Positions 8,151-17,837 of a DNA stretch of 50,176 nucleotides are shown here, in pieces. Made by a program: the position numbers and the translations under genes. The stretch's first letter is position 1. Each line of letters begins with the position of its first letter. This DNA is from Thiotrichaceae bacterium (GTDB lineage Bacteria > Pseudomonadota > Gammaproteobacteria > Thiotrichales > Thiotrichaceae). The stretch is taken from assembly GCA_026989145.1 (NCBI GenBank), contig JALSJU010000091.1:1-50176 (forward strand), read 5' to 3'. A model generated the notes under the pieces. The model was not told the DNA's origin, did no database searches, and saw nothing but the letters and a program-made list of their open reading frames with translations.

Positions 8151-8217
8151 AGTGACCCTACGTTTAAAGATGGCTAGTGTTATTATTGGGAACCGCTTCA
8201 ACTTAAGGAAGGTAAGT

Positions 8218-9693
8218 ATGCTTCAAAGTAAAAAAATCATCGCTTTATTTCTCATGTCGATATTAAATGTTAGCGTATTAAGTAGCGCTTCTTATGCGGA
8301 TGGTTTGCCGGACTTCACAACTCTTGTAGAACAACACCGTACTGCCGTTGTTAATATCAGTACCAAAACCAGTAAAAAAGCAGTGAATAAATCACCGCAT
8401 GATTTTCTTGGGGGTGGTAATCGTGAAGGTAACGATGAGAAAAATGAAATGCTTGATGAGCTGATGAAGCGTTTTTTTGATGGTAATGGTAATGGTGGTG
8501 GTTTTGGTGAAAAAGATACTAGCTCGTTAGGTTCAGGTTTTATTATTTCTAAAGATGGTTATGTTGTTACTAATTATCATGTTATTCGTGATGCCGATGA
8601 AATTATCGTGCGTTTAAGTGATCGCCGTGAATTGTCTGCTAAGTTAGTGGGCAAAGATAAACGTAGTGACATCGCTCTACTAAAAGTTGAAGCAGAAAAC
8701 CTGCCGGTGTTGGATACCGGTAGCTCGAAAGATTTAAAAGTGGGTGAGTGGGTTGTTGCTATTGGTTCACCATTTGGGTTTGATCATAGCGTTACTGCAG
8801 GAATCGTAAGCGCTAAGGGACGTAGTCTACCCACTGAGAACTATGTGCCATTTATTCAAACTGATGTTGCCATCAATCCTGGTAACTCAGGCGGTCCATT
8901 GTTTAATATGAAAGGGGAAGTGGTAGGCATTAACTCACAAATATACAGCCGCACTGGTGGCTTTATGGGTGTTTCATTTGCAATACCGATTGATATTGCT
9001 AAGCGTGTGGTGGCTGATTTAAAAACCAAAGGTAAAGTATCACGTGGTTGGCTGGGTGTGTACATTCAAGAAGTAACGCGCGAGCTGGCATTATCGTTTG
9101 GCTTGGATAAGCCGAAGGGTGCATTAGTGGTTGATATTATAAAAGAAGGTCCTGCACTGGGTGTATTGCAGCAGGGTGATATCGTTTTAGAATTTAACGG
9201 GAATCCTGTTCGGGATGCCTCTACGTTACCGATTCTAGTGGGTGCAACGCCTATTGATAAAGACATTGAGGTTAAAGTAAGGCGCGGTGATAAAACAGAA
9301 GTGCTAACCTTAAAGTTAAGCGAATTACCTTCGGAAGATATGGTGTTAAGCAAAGCAGAGCCAAAGGAAAAGCCTAAAAAAGATATAAAAGCAGCGCTTA
9401 TTTTAGGTATGGAATTAGCTGAGTTAGACGATGTTGCCAAAAAATCATTAGAGATTGATCATGGTGTTGTTGTTAAACGTGTTAAAGGTGAATCAGCGAA
9501 GCATGCAGGAATTGAGTCCGGTGATGTATTGCTAATGCTAAAAGGTGAGAAGATAACCGATATTAAGCACTTTCAGCGTTTAGTGCAGGGCATGCAGGAA
9601 AATAAAACTTATGCATTTCTAGTGTTAAGAGGTGGTTCTGCCCGTTATCTTGCTCTAAAAGCTGAAAGACAAACCATTAACAAAGAAGATTAA
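8218..9693 (+). CDS. degP: periplasmic serine protease, DegP/MucD family
   Basis: A periplasmic protease/chaperone of the HtrA family that removes misfolded envelope proteins. Counting from ATG 8218 it has 491 residues: a signal peptide ending SSASYADG, a trypsin-like domain with triad His121 (TNYHVI), Asp151 (RSDIALLKV) and Ser224 (NPGNSGGPL), a Gly/Asn-rich LA-loop region (about 64-97), and two PDZ domains (about 265-355 and 395-485). I chose ATG 8218 because AAGGAAGG precedes it by five bases and the signal peptide then starts properly; an ATG at 8137 would overlap rseC and add 27 residues. This position after rseC matches mucD of Pseudomonas. Confidence 0.93.
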   Translation: MLQSKKIIALFLMSILNVSVLSSASYADGLPDFTTLVEQHRTAVVNISTKTSKKAVNKSPHDFLGGGNREGNDEKNEMLDELMKRFFDGNGNGGGFGEKDTSSLGSGFIISKDGYVVTNYHVIRDADEIIVRLSDRRELSAKLVGKDKRSDIALLKVEAENLPVLDTGSSKDLKVGEWVVAIGSPFGFDHSVTAGIVSAKGRSLPTENYVPFIQTDVAINPGNSGGPLFNMKGEVVGINSQIYSRTGGFMGVSFAIPIDIAKRVVADLKTKGKVSRGWLGVYIQEVTRELALSFGLDKPKGALVVDIIKEGPALGVLQQGDIVLEFNGNPVRDASTLPILVGATPIDKDIEVKVRRGDKTEVLTLKLSELPSEDMVLSKAEPKEKPKKDIKAALILGMELAELDDVAKKSLEIDHGVVVKRVKGESAKHAGIESGDVLLMLKGEKITDIKHFQRLVQGMQENKTYAFLVLRGGSARYLALKAERQTINKED

Positions 9694-9711
9694 TTTTAGC
9701 GATAGTCAATC

Positions 9712-9960
9712 ATGCAGATACTCACGCCAGAGGTAATCGTGTATCATCGCCAAGGCTGCCATTTGTGTGATGATGTGGTGGTTTCTTTATCTCAGTTACA
9801 AACAGATCTGGGGTACAAGATTAAACGGATAGATATTGATGAAGACGCTACGCTACGTGATAAGTATAATGCAGATGTACCTGTAGTCATGGTTAACGAT
9901 GAAGTCATTTTCTATCATTTCTTTGATGAAGACGCTTTAAGGGCAGCACTCGCTAATTGA
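9712..9960 (+). CDS. glutaredoxin-like protein (DUF836-type)
   Basis: A small thioredoxin-fold protein of 82 residues. The redox motif is CHLC (Cys16, Cys19) after VIVYHRQG, and DVPVVMVND supplies the expected cis-proline region. Such glutaredoxin-like genes are often found between mucD and lepA in gammaproteobacteria, as here. Its substrate is not known. It starts 18 bases after degP and is probably co-transcribed with it. Confidence 0.85.
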   Translation: MQILTPEVIVYHRQGCHLCDDVVVSLSQLQTDLGYKIKRIDIDEDATLRDKYNADVPVVMVNDEVIFYHFFDEDALRAALAN

Positions 9961-10004
9961 TTTGAATTAATCGAGACTCTCTGAAAACATAAATGCGGTA
10001 GCCA

Positions 10005-11810
10005 ATGTCTCAAGCCAACCAAAATATTCGAAATTTTTCTATTATTGCTCATATCGATCACGGCAAGTCGACTATCTCAGATCGCTTTATTCAAACCTGT
10101 GAAGGTTTGACTGAGCGCGAGATGGACTCGCAAGTACTTGACTCTATGGATATTGAACGTGAGCGTGGTATCACCATCAAGGCACAAAGTGTGTCGCTTG
10201 ACTTTCATTCAAAAAATGGTCAAACCTATCATCTCAACTTTATCGATACGCCTGGTCATGTAGACTTCTCATACGAAGTTTCTCGGTCTTTATCTGCTTG
10301 TGAAGGGGCGTTATTGGTTGTCGATGCCTCACAAGGCGTTGAAGCTCAATCTGTCGCCAACTGCTACACGGCGATTGATCTTGATTTAGAAGTTGTGCCG
10401 GTTCTTAATAAAATCGATTTACCCGCAGCCGACCCTGATAGAGTTTCACAGGAGATTGAAGAGATTATTGGTATCGATGCCACTGATGCAGTCCATGTTA
10501 GTGGTAAAACAGGTCTTGGGATTGAAGATTTACTCGAACAACTGGTGGAGCGTATTCCTCCACCAGAGGGTGACTTAGACAAGCCACTAAAAGCATTAAT
10601 CATTGATTCATGGTTTGATAATTACCTAGGTGTGGTTTCCTTAGTAAGAGTGGTTGACGGGCGAATTACTAAAAAAATGAAAATTATGCCGATGTCGACA
10701 AAACAAGAATACCAAGTCGATCATGTTGGTGTGTTTACGCCAAAACGTAAAGATACTGAGGCTTTGGTCGCAGGTGAAGTAGGGTTTGTCATTGCAGGAA
10801 TAAAAGACATTGAAGCGGCAAAAGTGGGTGATACCTTTACTACGCCACAAAACCCTGCAACCGAACCTTTAGCGGGGTTTAAAGAAATTCAGCCACGGGT
10901 ATTCTCTGGGCTATTTCCCGTCAGTGCTGAGGATTATGAGAACTTACGTGATGCGTTAGATAAACTCAGCCTCAATGATGCATCACTGAAATATGAGCCA
11001 GAAACATCTCAAGCGCTGGGCTTCGGTTTTCGTTGTGGGTTCCTTGGCTTATTGCATATGGAGATTATTCAAGAGCGCTTAGAGCGTGAATACGACCTTG
11101 ATTTAATCACCACTGCACCCTCAGTAATTTATGAAGTTGTCACCACAAAAGGTGAGGTGATAAATATTCACAACCCCGCTGATTTACCTGCTATTAATCA
11201 TATTGAAGAAATTCGTGAGCCCATCATTCGTGGCACAATCATGATGCCGCAAGAATATGTCGGCAACGTTATTTCGCTGTGTATAGAAAAGCGTGGCGTA
11301 CAAAAGGAAATGCAGTATCTAGGTAATCAAGTGACACTCACCTACGACTTACCCTTAAGTGAAGTAGTGCTAGATTTCTTTGATCGCTTAAAATCTGTCA
11401 GCCGTGGCTATGCCTCATTTGATTATGAACTAGACCGTTTTGAACCCGCACCTTTAGTTAAAGTTGATATATTAATAAATGGCGAGCCAGTAGATGCCTT
11501 ATCCATCATTGTACACAAAGACTTCTCTCAAAACCGTGGTCGTGTATTGGTCGAAAGAATGCGCGAAGTGATTCAACGACAAATGTTTGATGTTGCTATT
11601 CAAGCGGCTATTGGTGGCAATATTATCGCCCGCTCGAATGTAAAAGCGTTGCGTAAAAACGTTACTGCTAAGTGTTACGGTGGTGATATTTCGCGTAAGA
11701 AAAAGCTACTTGCCAAACAAAAAGCGGGTAAAAAACGGATGAAACAAGTCGGTAATGTGGAGATTCCGCAAGAAGCCTTCTTAGCTGTGTTAAAAAGGGA
11801 TGAGGGTTAG
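10005..11810 (+). CDS. lepA: elongation factor 4 (LepA/EF4)
   Basis: A translational GTPase acting on the ribosome, implicated in back-translocation and initiation. G1 is [10 protein letters not shown]3 is DTPGHVD and G4 is NKID; the EF-G-like domains II, III and V follow, then the LepA-specific C-terminal domain ([20 protein letters not shown]). The length of 601 matches the family (599 in E. coli). The ATG lacks a strong ribosome-binding site. The lepB gene follows nine bases later, the conserved lepA-lepB pair. Confidence 0.97.
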   Translation: MSQANQNIRNFSIIAHIDHGKSTISDRFIQTCEGLTEREMDSQVLDSMDIERERGITIKAQSVSLDFHSKNGQTYHLNFIDTPGHVDFSYEVSRSLSACEGALLVVDASQGVEAQSVANCYTAIDLDLEVVPVLNKIDLPAADPDRVSQEIEEIIGIDATDAVHVSGKTGLGIEDLLEQLVERIPPPEGDLDKPLKALIIDSWFDNYLGVVSLVRVVDGRITKKMKIMPMSTKQEYQVDHVGVFTPKRKDTEALVAGEVGFVIAGIKDIEAAKVGDTFTTPQNPATEPLAGFKEIQPRVFSGLFPVSAEDYENLRDALDKLSLNDASLKYEPETSQALGFGFRCGFLGLLHMEIIQERLEREYDLDLITTAPSVIYEVVTTKGEVINIHNPADLPAINHIEEIREPIIRGTIMMPQEYVGNVISLCIEKRGVQKEMQYLGNQVTLTYDLPLSEVVLDFFDRLKSVSRGYASFDYELDRFEPAPLVKVDILINGEPVDALSIIVHKDFSQNRGRVLVERMREVIQRQMFDVAIQAAIGGNIIARSNVKALRKNVTAKCYGGDISRKKKLLAKQKAGKKRMKQVGNVEIPQEAFLAVLKRDEG

Positions 11811-11818
11811 TTGATAGT

Positions 11819-12607
11819 ATGGAAAAAGGTTTTAATATTGAGTTAATACTTGTCGTACTTACCGCTGTAACAGGGTTCATTGTCTTACTTTATACGCTGA
11901 GTCGTTGGGGGAAGCCCAAACAGGCACGTAGTGACGACCCTTTTTTAGTTGATTTTTCTAAGTCTTTTTTTCCAATTTTATTAATTGTCGTGATCGTTAG
12001 ATCCTTCATTGCCGAGCCTTTCAGAATTCCTTCAGGATCAATGATTCCAACATTGGAGATAGGTGATTTTATTTTAGTTAAAAAGTACGCTTACGGTGTA
12101 CGACTTCCTGTTATACATAATAAAGTTCTTGAGGTGAATAAACCAGAGCGTGGGGATGTCGTGGTGTTTCGCTACCCACCACAGCCTGAGGTTAATTATA
12201 TTAAACGCTTGATCGGGTTACCTGGTGATACGATTGAGTGGTCGAATGATAAAAAACTCACTATAAACGGCAAAGCGCTTAAGTATCAACCGCTTGAAGG
12301 TTATTCCCTAAAAGGTGACTCAAATAAGGTGATTAAAGTTTCACAAGAAAGTGAAACTTTGCCCAATGGCGTTACGCATAAATTAATCCTTTACCCGCAA
12401 GGAACACGGGCCGGTAAGTGGAAAGTCCCAGAAGGGCATTATTTTATGATGGGCGATAATCGCGATAACAGTAGCGATAGCCGATTTTGGGGCTTTGTAC
12501 CAGAAGCCAATTTAGTCGGTAAGGCCTCTTTTGTGTGGATGCATTGGAATTGGCAAAAAAACGGTGATGGTTTTCAAGCGCATCGCATAGGAACTGCCGT
12601 AAACTGA
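11819..12607 (+). CDS. lepB: signal peptidase I
   Basis: This inner-membrane peptidase removes signal peptides from exported proteins. It has two N-terminal membrane segments (about 8-27 and 51-64), then RIPSGSMIPTLEIGD with catalytic Ser74, the lysine of the dyad in NYIKRLIGLPGD, and the closing motif GDNRDNSSDSRFWG. The length of 262 is somewhat shorter than E. coli LepB (324), mostly in the periplasmic insert. It is co-transcribed with lepA. Confidence 0.96.
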   Translation: MEKGFNIELILVVLTAVTGFIVLLYTLSRWGKPKQARSDDPFLVDFSKSFFPILLIVVIVRSFIAEPFRIPSGSMIPTLEIGDFILVKKYAYGVRLPVIHNKVLEVNKPERGDVVVFRYPPQPEVNYIKRLIGLPGDTIEWSNDKKLTINGKALKYQPLEGYSLKGDSNKVIKVSQESETLPNGVTHKLILYPQGTRAGKWKVPEGHYFMMGDNRDNSSDSRFWGFVPEANLVGKASFVWMHWNWQKNGDGFQAHRIGTAVN

Positions 12608-12694
12608 TTCAGCGTAGCTTCACCTTTTCTGTGTAATAATTGTTCCTGAGATAATAATTGCCTCCGTGTGCAATCATCAATTTAGGAAATAATA

Positions 12695-13189
12695 ATGAAA
12701 ATAAAAAAGAAACAACAAGGCGCTACACTGATCACATGGCTAATTGTGGCTGCCTTTCTTGGATTAACCGCAAGTGCCGTTGTGAAAGTTGCACCTTACT
12801 ATATCGAGTTTAATAGCGTAAAAAGCATGATGAAAAATATCGCGGGCACGCCAAACATAGAAAAAGCCAATATGCGTATTATTAATGCCAAAATAGAAAA
12901 ACACTTAACAGTGAATGGCTTATATGCACTTGAAAAGGCATATTATGCAAGTAAGAATCGTTCAGCGCCGACCAAGACTAAGAATCCTTTTAGTATTACA
13001 AGAATTAAAAAAACTAAAAATAAGCATAAATTAACAGTGAGCTATGATGTACCTGTTCCTTGGATTGGTAATTTGTCTTTTTTAGTTAAATTTAAGCACT
13101 CTGTAGTATTGGGCGAGCCAGAAACAGTGATTAATGAGACAGCTGATAGTTCAGAAGACCCGAATAGACGTAATAGTTTTAATTTTTGA
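12695..13189 (+). CDS. DUF4845 single-pass membrane protein
   Basis: A short protein with one N-terminal membrane helix (about 11-31, ATLITWLIVAAFLGLTASAVV) and a basic extracytoplasmic domain, of the DUF4845 family commonly encoded between lepB and rnc in gammaproteobacteria. Its role is unknown. The start of the helix (QQGATLITWL) resembles prepilin-type N-termini, but no leader peptidase site is evident. The last 20 residues are acidic and Asn-rich. TAGGAAA stands upstream of the ATG. Confidence 0.82.
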   Translation: MKIKKKQQGATLITWLIVAAFLGLTASAVVKVAPYYIEFNSVKSMMKNIAGTPNIEKANMRIINAKIEKHLTVNGLYALEKAYYASKNRSAPTKTKNPFSITRIKKTKNKHKLTVSYDVPVPWIGNLSFLVKFKHSVVLGEPETVINETADSSEDPNRRNSFNF

Positions 13190-13286
13190 TTGTAAGTTTT
13201 TTGAAATACATCTATAGAATAAGCTGAAAACATATTTCTGTTCGTCAGACCTCGTGATAAACTGCTCGTTTATTATGAGGTTTTGT

Positions 13287-14000
13287 ATGAATGTAGCGAT
13301 GAAGTTAGTAGACCTACTCGGTCATAAACACATGAGCAGTGATTGCTTTGTGCAGGCGCTAACGCATCGTAGCTATGGCTCAAAACACAATGAACGCATG
13401 GAGTTCTTAGGCGATAGCGTGCTGGGCTTAGTGATAACTAACGCACTTTTTAATAAAATGCCTGCAGCAAGTGAAGGTTACTTATCACGCCTCAGGGCTT
13501 CCTTAGTCAACGAGAATACACTCGCAGAAATCGCCAGTGAATTATCATTAGGTGATTTTTTGCGTTTAGGTGCAGGTGAGTTAAAAAGTGGTGGGTTCCG
13601 CCGAAAGTCAATATTATCAGACACTTTAGAAGCAGTTATTGCCAGTGTCTACTTAGAGCAGGGCATTGATTCAGCTAAAGAATTCGTATTAAGAATCTAT
13701 ACTAATCGCCTCGAAAATTTGCCTTCAGAAGATAGCCTTAAAGACCCTAAAAGTCGTTTACAAGAATTTTTACAATCACGCGGTCATGCCATCCCGAAAT
13801 ACAACCTTGTCAGTACTACAGGTGATGCGCATCGCCAAGTTTTTACTGCCGAATGCATTATTACAGATGTAGATATTCATACCAAAGGGATCGCAGGAAG
13901 CCGCCGTAAAGCAGAGCAACAAGCGGCCCAAAATGCCTATGAAATAGTGATGAAAAACGAAGCTGATAAGAAGCAGCAAAAAAAGGATGTTGCACCGTGA
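13287..14000 (+). CDS. rnc: ribonuclease III
   Basis: This double-strand-specific endoribonuclease matures rRNA precursors and cuts structured mRNAs. The nuclease signature HNERMEFLGDSVLG is intact, with the second acidic site in DTLEAVIASVYLE, and a C-terminal double-stranded-RNA-binding domain spans about 155-222 (DPKSRLQEFLQSRG, GSRRKAEQQAAQNA). I chose ATG 13287 (237 aa) because GAGG (13276-13279) precedes it by seven bases; GTG 13254 and ATG 13275 are alternatives. It overlaps era by a GTGA junction, so the two are translationally coupled. Confidence 0.95.
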   Translation: MNVAMKLVDLLGHKHMSSDCFVQALTHRSYGSKHNERMEFLGDSVLGLVITNALFNKMPAASEGYLSRLRASLVNENTLAEIASELSLGDFLRLGAGELKSGGFRRKSILSDTLEAVIASVYLEQGIDSAKEFVLRIYTNRLENLPSEDSLKDPKSRLQEFLQSRGHAIPKYNLVSTTGDAHRQVFTAECIITDVDIHTKGIAGSRRKAEQQAAQNAYEIVMKNEADKKQQKKDVAP

Positions 14001-14923
14001 GCAAAAAGACCCCCGCACAACAGTGTGGAACAGTCTCAATTATCGGTCGTCCCAACGTCGGTAAGTCGACCTTATTGAATCACTTAGTTGGCTACAAATT
14101 ATCTGCTATTGCTAATAAGCCACAAACCACCCGTACCAATATTCGTGGTATTTTGACCGAGACGGATAATAATAAAAACCATCAAATTATTTTTACTGAT
14201 ACTCCTGGTATTCATCAAAACTCCAAAAACCTGCTTAATCGTACGCTCAATAGTGAAGCCGTAGCTGCCGTTGAAGATGTTGATGCGATCATTATGATTG
14301 TCGAAGTGTTAAAATGGACCGATGAAGATGAGTATGTGTTAAGTCGCTTAAAACACAGCAACAAACCCGTTTTCTTACTCATCAATAAAGTAGATCGTTT
14401 AGAAGATAAAAACCGCCTGTTTCCTTACCTAGAAAAAGTAGCCGGTAAACGTGAATTTACTGAAATTATTCCGATCTCTGCGACTAAAGGTATGAATACA
14501 GATGTATTGATTGCTTCCTTACTGAAAGTATTACCCAAGTCTGAATTCATCTATCCTGAAGATCATATTACGGATAAGTCAGTGCGTTTTATTTGTAGTG
14601 AATTAATCCGTGAGCAGCTGGTTCTAAACCTACATGAAGAACTCCCATACACTACCGCCATTGATATAGAAACGTTTGAAGAAACCGACAAACTGGTCAC
14701 CATTGAAGCCGTTATTTGGGCGGGCCGTGCCAATCAAAAAGGTATAATTATTGGTAAAAAAGGTGAGACATTAAAGCGAATCGGGCAGTCAGCGAGACGC
14801 TCATTAGAAGAGTTCTTAATGAAAAAAGTGATGCTCAAACAATGGGTGAAAGTAGAAGAAAATTGGCAGAACAACCCACGCCACCTTAACGAACTTGGGA
14901 TCATTTCAAACCGCGAGTTATAA
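13997..14923 (+). CDS. era: GTPase Era
   Basis: Era is an essential GTPase that helps assemble the 30S ribosomal subunit by binding the 16S rRNA 3' end. G1 is GRPNVGKST, G3 is DTPGIH and G4 is NKVD. The C-terminal KH domain contains IIGKKGETLKRIGQSARRSLEEFL. The length of 308 is usual (301 in E. coli). It uses GTG and overlaps the rnc stop codon by four bases. A repeat pair (14927-15026) separates it from recO. Confidence 0.96.
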   Translation: MSKKTPAQQCGTVSIIGRPNVGKSTLLNHLVGYKLSAIANKPQTTRTNIRGILTETDNNKNHQIIFTDTPGIHQNSKNLLNRTLNSEAVAAVEDVDAIIMIVEVLKWTDEDEYVLSRLKHSNKPVFLLINKVDRLEDKNRLFPYLEKVAGKREFTEIIPISATKGMNTDVLIASLLKVLPKSEFIYPEDHITDKSVRFICSELIREQLVLNLHEELPYTTAIDIETFEETDKLVTIEAVIWAGRANQKGIIIGKKGETLKRIGQSARRSLEEFLMKKVMLKQWVKVEENWQNNPRHLNELGIISNREL

Positions 14924-14926
14924 AGC

Positions 14927-15026
14927 TTTTACCATGAAGCACACGAAGGTAGGTTTTGAAGAAAAGCTAAAAGACAACATAAAGTGATCTGTATCTGCAT
15001 GCCTTTCATGTTCTTCATGGTAAAAT
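14927..15026. repeat. inverted pair of ATGAAG-type intergenic repeats between era and recO
   Basis: TTTTACCATGAAGCACACG begins at 14927, and its inverted partner CCTTTCATGTTCTTCATGG begins at 15002 and continues into TAAAA. The arms, about 24 bases, are complementary with a few mismatches and flank about 50 bases. Related sequence occurs near 42525-42560 (direct) and 44827-44862 (inverted). The pair could act as a weak terminator, but it is shared with other intergenic sites and so is a repeat family. Confidence 0.6.
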
Positions 15027-15051
15027 AAATTTTTCTAAATAAAATCAAACT

Positions 15052-15723
15052 TTGCCAAACTCCTTCGCCTACATCCTAAACACACGACCCTTTCGCGAAA
15101 ATAGTCTGCTGGTTGATCTATTTACAGAGGAAGCAGGAAAAATCTGTTGTGTAGCGCGCCCTGCTAAAAAACGAGGCAAGGTTCTCAAAGGAGTCATTCA
15201 ACCGTTCCGTTATTTACATATCCAATGGATAGGTAAGGGCGATGTACAAACACTTACCGATGCAGATGAACGCGGACGACATACCATACCACCCTCTGAA
15301 CTTATGATGGGTTTGTACCTTAATGAGCTTTTATTGCTGTTAACGCATCAGCATACGCCTATGCCAGCCTTGTTCTCAGCCTACAAATACACCCTGCATA
15401 AGCTTAATGATACTGCTATTAATCAACAAATTATGATGCGCTTTGAAGTGTATCTACTTGCTGAACTTGGTTATAACTTGACACCCAGCAGTAGTAATAA
15501 ACTTTTTTATCGGTTTATTCCTGATGAGGGCTTAATGGCTACATCGACAAAGACATCAAGAAACGGAAGTGACGCAATAATTAGCATTGAGCTACTTTTA
15601 GCATTACAGGATATGCAAAATATGACAGAATCACAGTGGCAAACGTTAAGACTTTTTTTGGACGCAAGTTTAGCATTGCTCGCGCCTAGAAAGTTTAATA
15701 CCCGGCGATTATTGAATATTTGA
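15052..15723 (+). CDS. recO: DNA repair protein RecO
   Basis: RecO helps RecR load RecA onto SSB-coated single-stranded DNA in gap repair. The N-terminal OB-fold (AYILNTRPFRENSLLVDLFTEE, here about 6-27 in two overlapping pieces) and the helical C-terminal domain (MMGLYLNELLLLL onward) match the family; the length of 223 is near normal (242 in E. coli). The zinc-binding cysteines of some RecO proteins are absent, as in enterics. The only usable start is TTG at 15052, with a stop four codons upstream and no visible ribosome-binding site, so expression may be low. Confidence 0.9.
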   Translation: MPNSFAYILNTRPFRENSLLVDLFTEEAGKICCVARPAKKRGKVLKGVIQPFRYLHIQWIGKGDVQTLTDADERGRHTIPPSELMMGLYLNELLLLLTHQHTPMPALFSAYKYTLHKLNDTAINQQIMMRFEVYLLAELGYNLTPSSSNKLFYRFIPDEGLMATSTKTSRNGSDAIISIELLLALQDMQNMTESQWQTLRLFLDASLALLAPRKFNTRRLLNI

Positions 15724-15725
15724 AA

Positions 15726-16487
15726 ATGGCAGAATTAAATATGGAAGGAAATATCCGAGAAAAGCTTGAACTTGGCGTAAACATTGACCACATTGCGACA
15801 TTGCGCCAAGCCCGGGGTACAACATATCCCGACTTATTAGAAGCTGCTTTTTTAGTAAAAGAAGCCGGTGCTGACGCAATTACTATTCATCTGCGAGAAG
15901 ATCGTCGCCATATTCAAGATACGGATGTTTATGCGATTCGTAAACAAATAAATACTCGGCTCAATCTAGAGCTTGCTGCCACCGATGAAATGGTCAATAT
16001 CGCTTGTGATGTACTACCAGAAGATGCCTGCATCGTGCCAGAAAAGCGCGAAGAACTAACCACTGAAGGTGGCTTAGATGTAATTGGGCAGTTTGATCGT
16101 ATCCAAAAATCTACCCAGCAACTAACCGCAAAAGAAATACGTGTATCGTTGTTTATTGAGCCGAATATTGAGCACATAAAACGTGTACCTGATATTGGTG
16201 CACCCATTATAGAACTACACACGGGTACTTATGCTAATGCCGAAGGTGACGCTCAAAAACGAGAGCTAGCTAGAATTATCGAGGCGACAGAGTATGCGCA
16301 TTCACTCGGTATCCAAGTTAATGCCGGTCACGGCTTAGACTACGCAAATACCCAAGCGATAGTACAAATCCCTAATATTCAAGAGCTCAATATCGGCCAT
16401 TCCATTGTCGCACGAGCTTTGTTTGTAGGGATTAGTCGGGCCACTCGACAAATGATTGAAATCATAACTGAAGCCCGTAGTATTTAA
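15726..16487 (+). CDS. pdxJ: pyridoxine 5'-phosphate synthase PdxJ
   Basis: PdxJ joins 1-deoxyxylulose 5-phosphate and 3-amino-2-oxopropyl phosphate to make pyridoxine 5'-phosphate (vitamin B6). Clear motifs are GVNIDHIATLRQARGT, ITIHLREDRRHI, VPEKREELTTEGGLDV and VNAGHGLDY. The length of 253 is slightly longer than E. coli PdxJ (243). I chose ATG 15726, giving the family-like start MAEL; TTG at 15720 would overlap the recO stop. The recO-pdxJ-acpS order is conserved in gammaproteobacteria. Confidence 0.95.
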   Translation: MAELNMEGNIREKLELGVNIDHIATLRQARGTTYPDLLEAAFLVKEAGADAITIHLREDRRHIQDTDVYAIRKQINTRLNLELAATDEMVNIACDVLPEDACIVPEKREELTTEGGLDVIGQFDRIQKSTQQLTAKEIRVSLFIEPNIEHIKRVPDIGAPIIELHTGTYANAEGDAQKRELARIIEATEYAHSLGIQVNAGHGLDYANTQAIVQIPNIQELNIGHSIVARALFVGISRATRQMIEIITEARSI

Positions 16488-16529
16488 ACGTTTGTAACTG
16501 GGGATAGGGATTATGAGATTTTTTGACTA

Positions 16530-16910
16530 ATGGCTATTATCGGCATAGGTACGGATATTGTAAAAATATCACGTATTAATAAAGTTTTTAAAAAACACCC
16601 GAGAGGATTCCCCGAGCGAATACTGCACCCTAATGAATTGCAAGTTTTAGCCACGCATAAAACACCTAAAACTTACATCGCAAAACGGTTTGCGGCAAAA
16701 GAAGCCGTAGCCAAGGCGCTAGGAACTGGGATTGCAGAAGGGGTTGGCTTTCAAGAGATAGAAGTCAGTAACAATAATAAAGGGCAACCTGTGCTAACGT
16801 TACACGGAAAAACGTTACAGCTTGCACAAAAACTAGGCGTAACAAGAACCTTTATTTCACTCAGTGATGAAAAAAAATATGCCATCTCCTACGTGATTTT
16901 AGAGAGCTAA
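16530..16910 (+). CDS. acpS: holo-[acyl-carrier-protein] synthase
   Basis: AcpS transfers 4'-phosphopantetheine from CoA to the serine of acyl carrier protein. The magnesium-binding motif GIGTDIVKISRI at the N-terminus and FAAKEAVAKALGTGI in the middle identify it. Its 126 residues match the family. It follows pdxJ by 42 bases in the same direction. Confidence 0.95.
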   Translation: MAIIGIGTDIVKISRINKVFKKHPRGFPERILHPNELQVLATHKTPKTYIAKRFAAKEAVAKALGTGIAEGVGFQEIEVSNNNKGQPVLTLHGKTLQLAQKLGVTRTFISLSDEKKYAISYVILES

Positions 16911-16937
16911 TGCCCAGAAACCAAAAGGACTACGAAA

Positions 16938-17837
16938 ATGACTGATTATTTAACCATGGAATCGTGCATAGGTAAGACGCCCTTAGTCAAATTACAGCGA
17001 ATGGCGGGTGATAGCAGTAATACCATTTTAGTTAAACTAGAAGGCACTAACCCTGCAGGCTCCGTAAAAGATCGGGCTGCATTGAGCATGATTCAAAAAG
17101 CTGAAAAGCGCGGCGACATTAAACAGGGCGATACCTTAATCGAAGCCACTAGCGGAAATACCGGTATCGCCTTGGCGATGGTTGCTGCTATGCGTGGCTA
17201 TAAACTTATATTATTAATGCCAGATAATATGAGCGAAGAACGCCGAGCATCCATGAAAGCTTACGGTGCCGAGTTAGTTTTAGTTTCTAAGCAGCAGGGT
17301 GGTATGGAAGGAGCGCGTGATTTAGCGATTAAAATGGATAAACAAGGTAAAGGGTTCTTGTTAAATCAATTTGCAAACAACGACAACCCCTTGGCGCACT
17401 ACCAAACAACAGGGCCAGAAATTTGGAAAGACACGCAAGGCGAAATCACTCACTTTGTTAGTGCTATGGGCACGACAGGGACTATTACAGGAGTAGGTCG
17501 TTTTTTAAAAAATCAAAGTAACTCGATTCAAATTGTTGGCGTACAACCCAAAACCAATGATGAAGACATTCCGGGGATTCGTCGCTGGTCAGCAGAATAT
17601 TTGCCAGAGATATTTGATGCCACAGTCGTTGATCAAGAAATCGACATAACCCAAGAAGAATCAGAAACCACCATGCGAAGGCTTGCAGAACAAGAGGGGA
17701 TATTCTGTGGGGTATCATCTGGTGGCGCCGTGGCTGCTGCGTTAAAGCTTTCTCAAACACTTCAAAATTCAACCATCGTGACGATTATTTGTGACCGAGG
17801 TGATCGTTATATTTCAACAGGTGTTTTTCCTGCATGA
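16938..17837 (+). CDS. cysM: cysteine synthase B (O-acetylserine sulfhydrylase B)
   Basis: A PLP enzyme that makes cysteine from O-acetylserine and sulfide or thiosulfate. The PLP lysine is Lys44 in NPAGSVKDRAALS; the substrate loop is EATSGNTGIALA and the phosphate loop SAMGTTGTITG. The length of 299 and the sequence IRRWSAEYLPEIFDATVVD favour CysM over CysK. AAAGGA stands before the ATG. The next gene overlaps its stop by four bases. Confidence 0.93.
   Translation: MTDYLTMESCIGKTPLVKLQRMAGDSSNTILVKLEGTNPAGSVKDRAALSMIQKAEKRGDIKQGDTLIEATSGNTGIALAMVAAMRGYKLILLMPDNMSEERRASMKAYGAELVLVSKQQGGMEGARDLAIKMDKQGKGFLLNQFANNDNPLAHYQTTGPEIWKDTQGEITHFVSAMGTTGTITGVGRFLKNQSNSIQIVGVQPKTNDEDIPGIRRWSAEYLPEIFDATVVDQEIDITQEESETTMRRLAEQEGIFCGVSSGGAVAAALKLSQTLQNSTIVTIICDRGDRYISTGVFPA

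Noticed and set aside
8137-8217. Upstream start for the DegP-type protease
   Set aside because: It overlaps rseC and would place 27 basic residues before the signal peptide; ATG 8218 has the proper ribosome-binding site.
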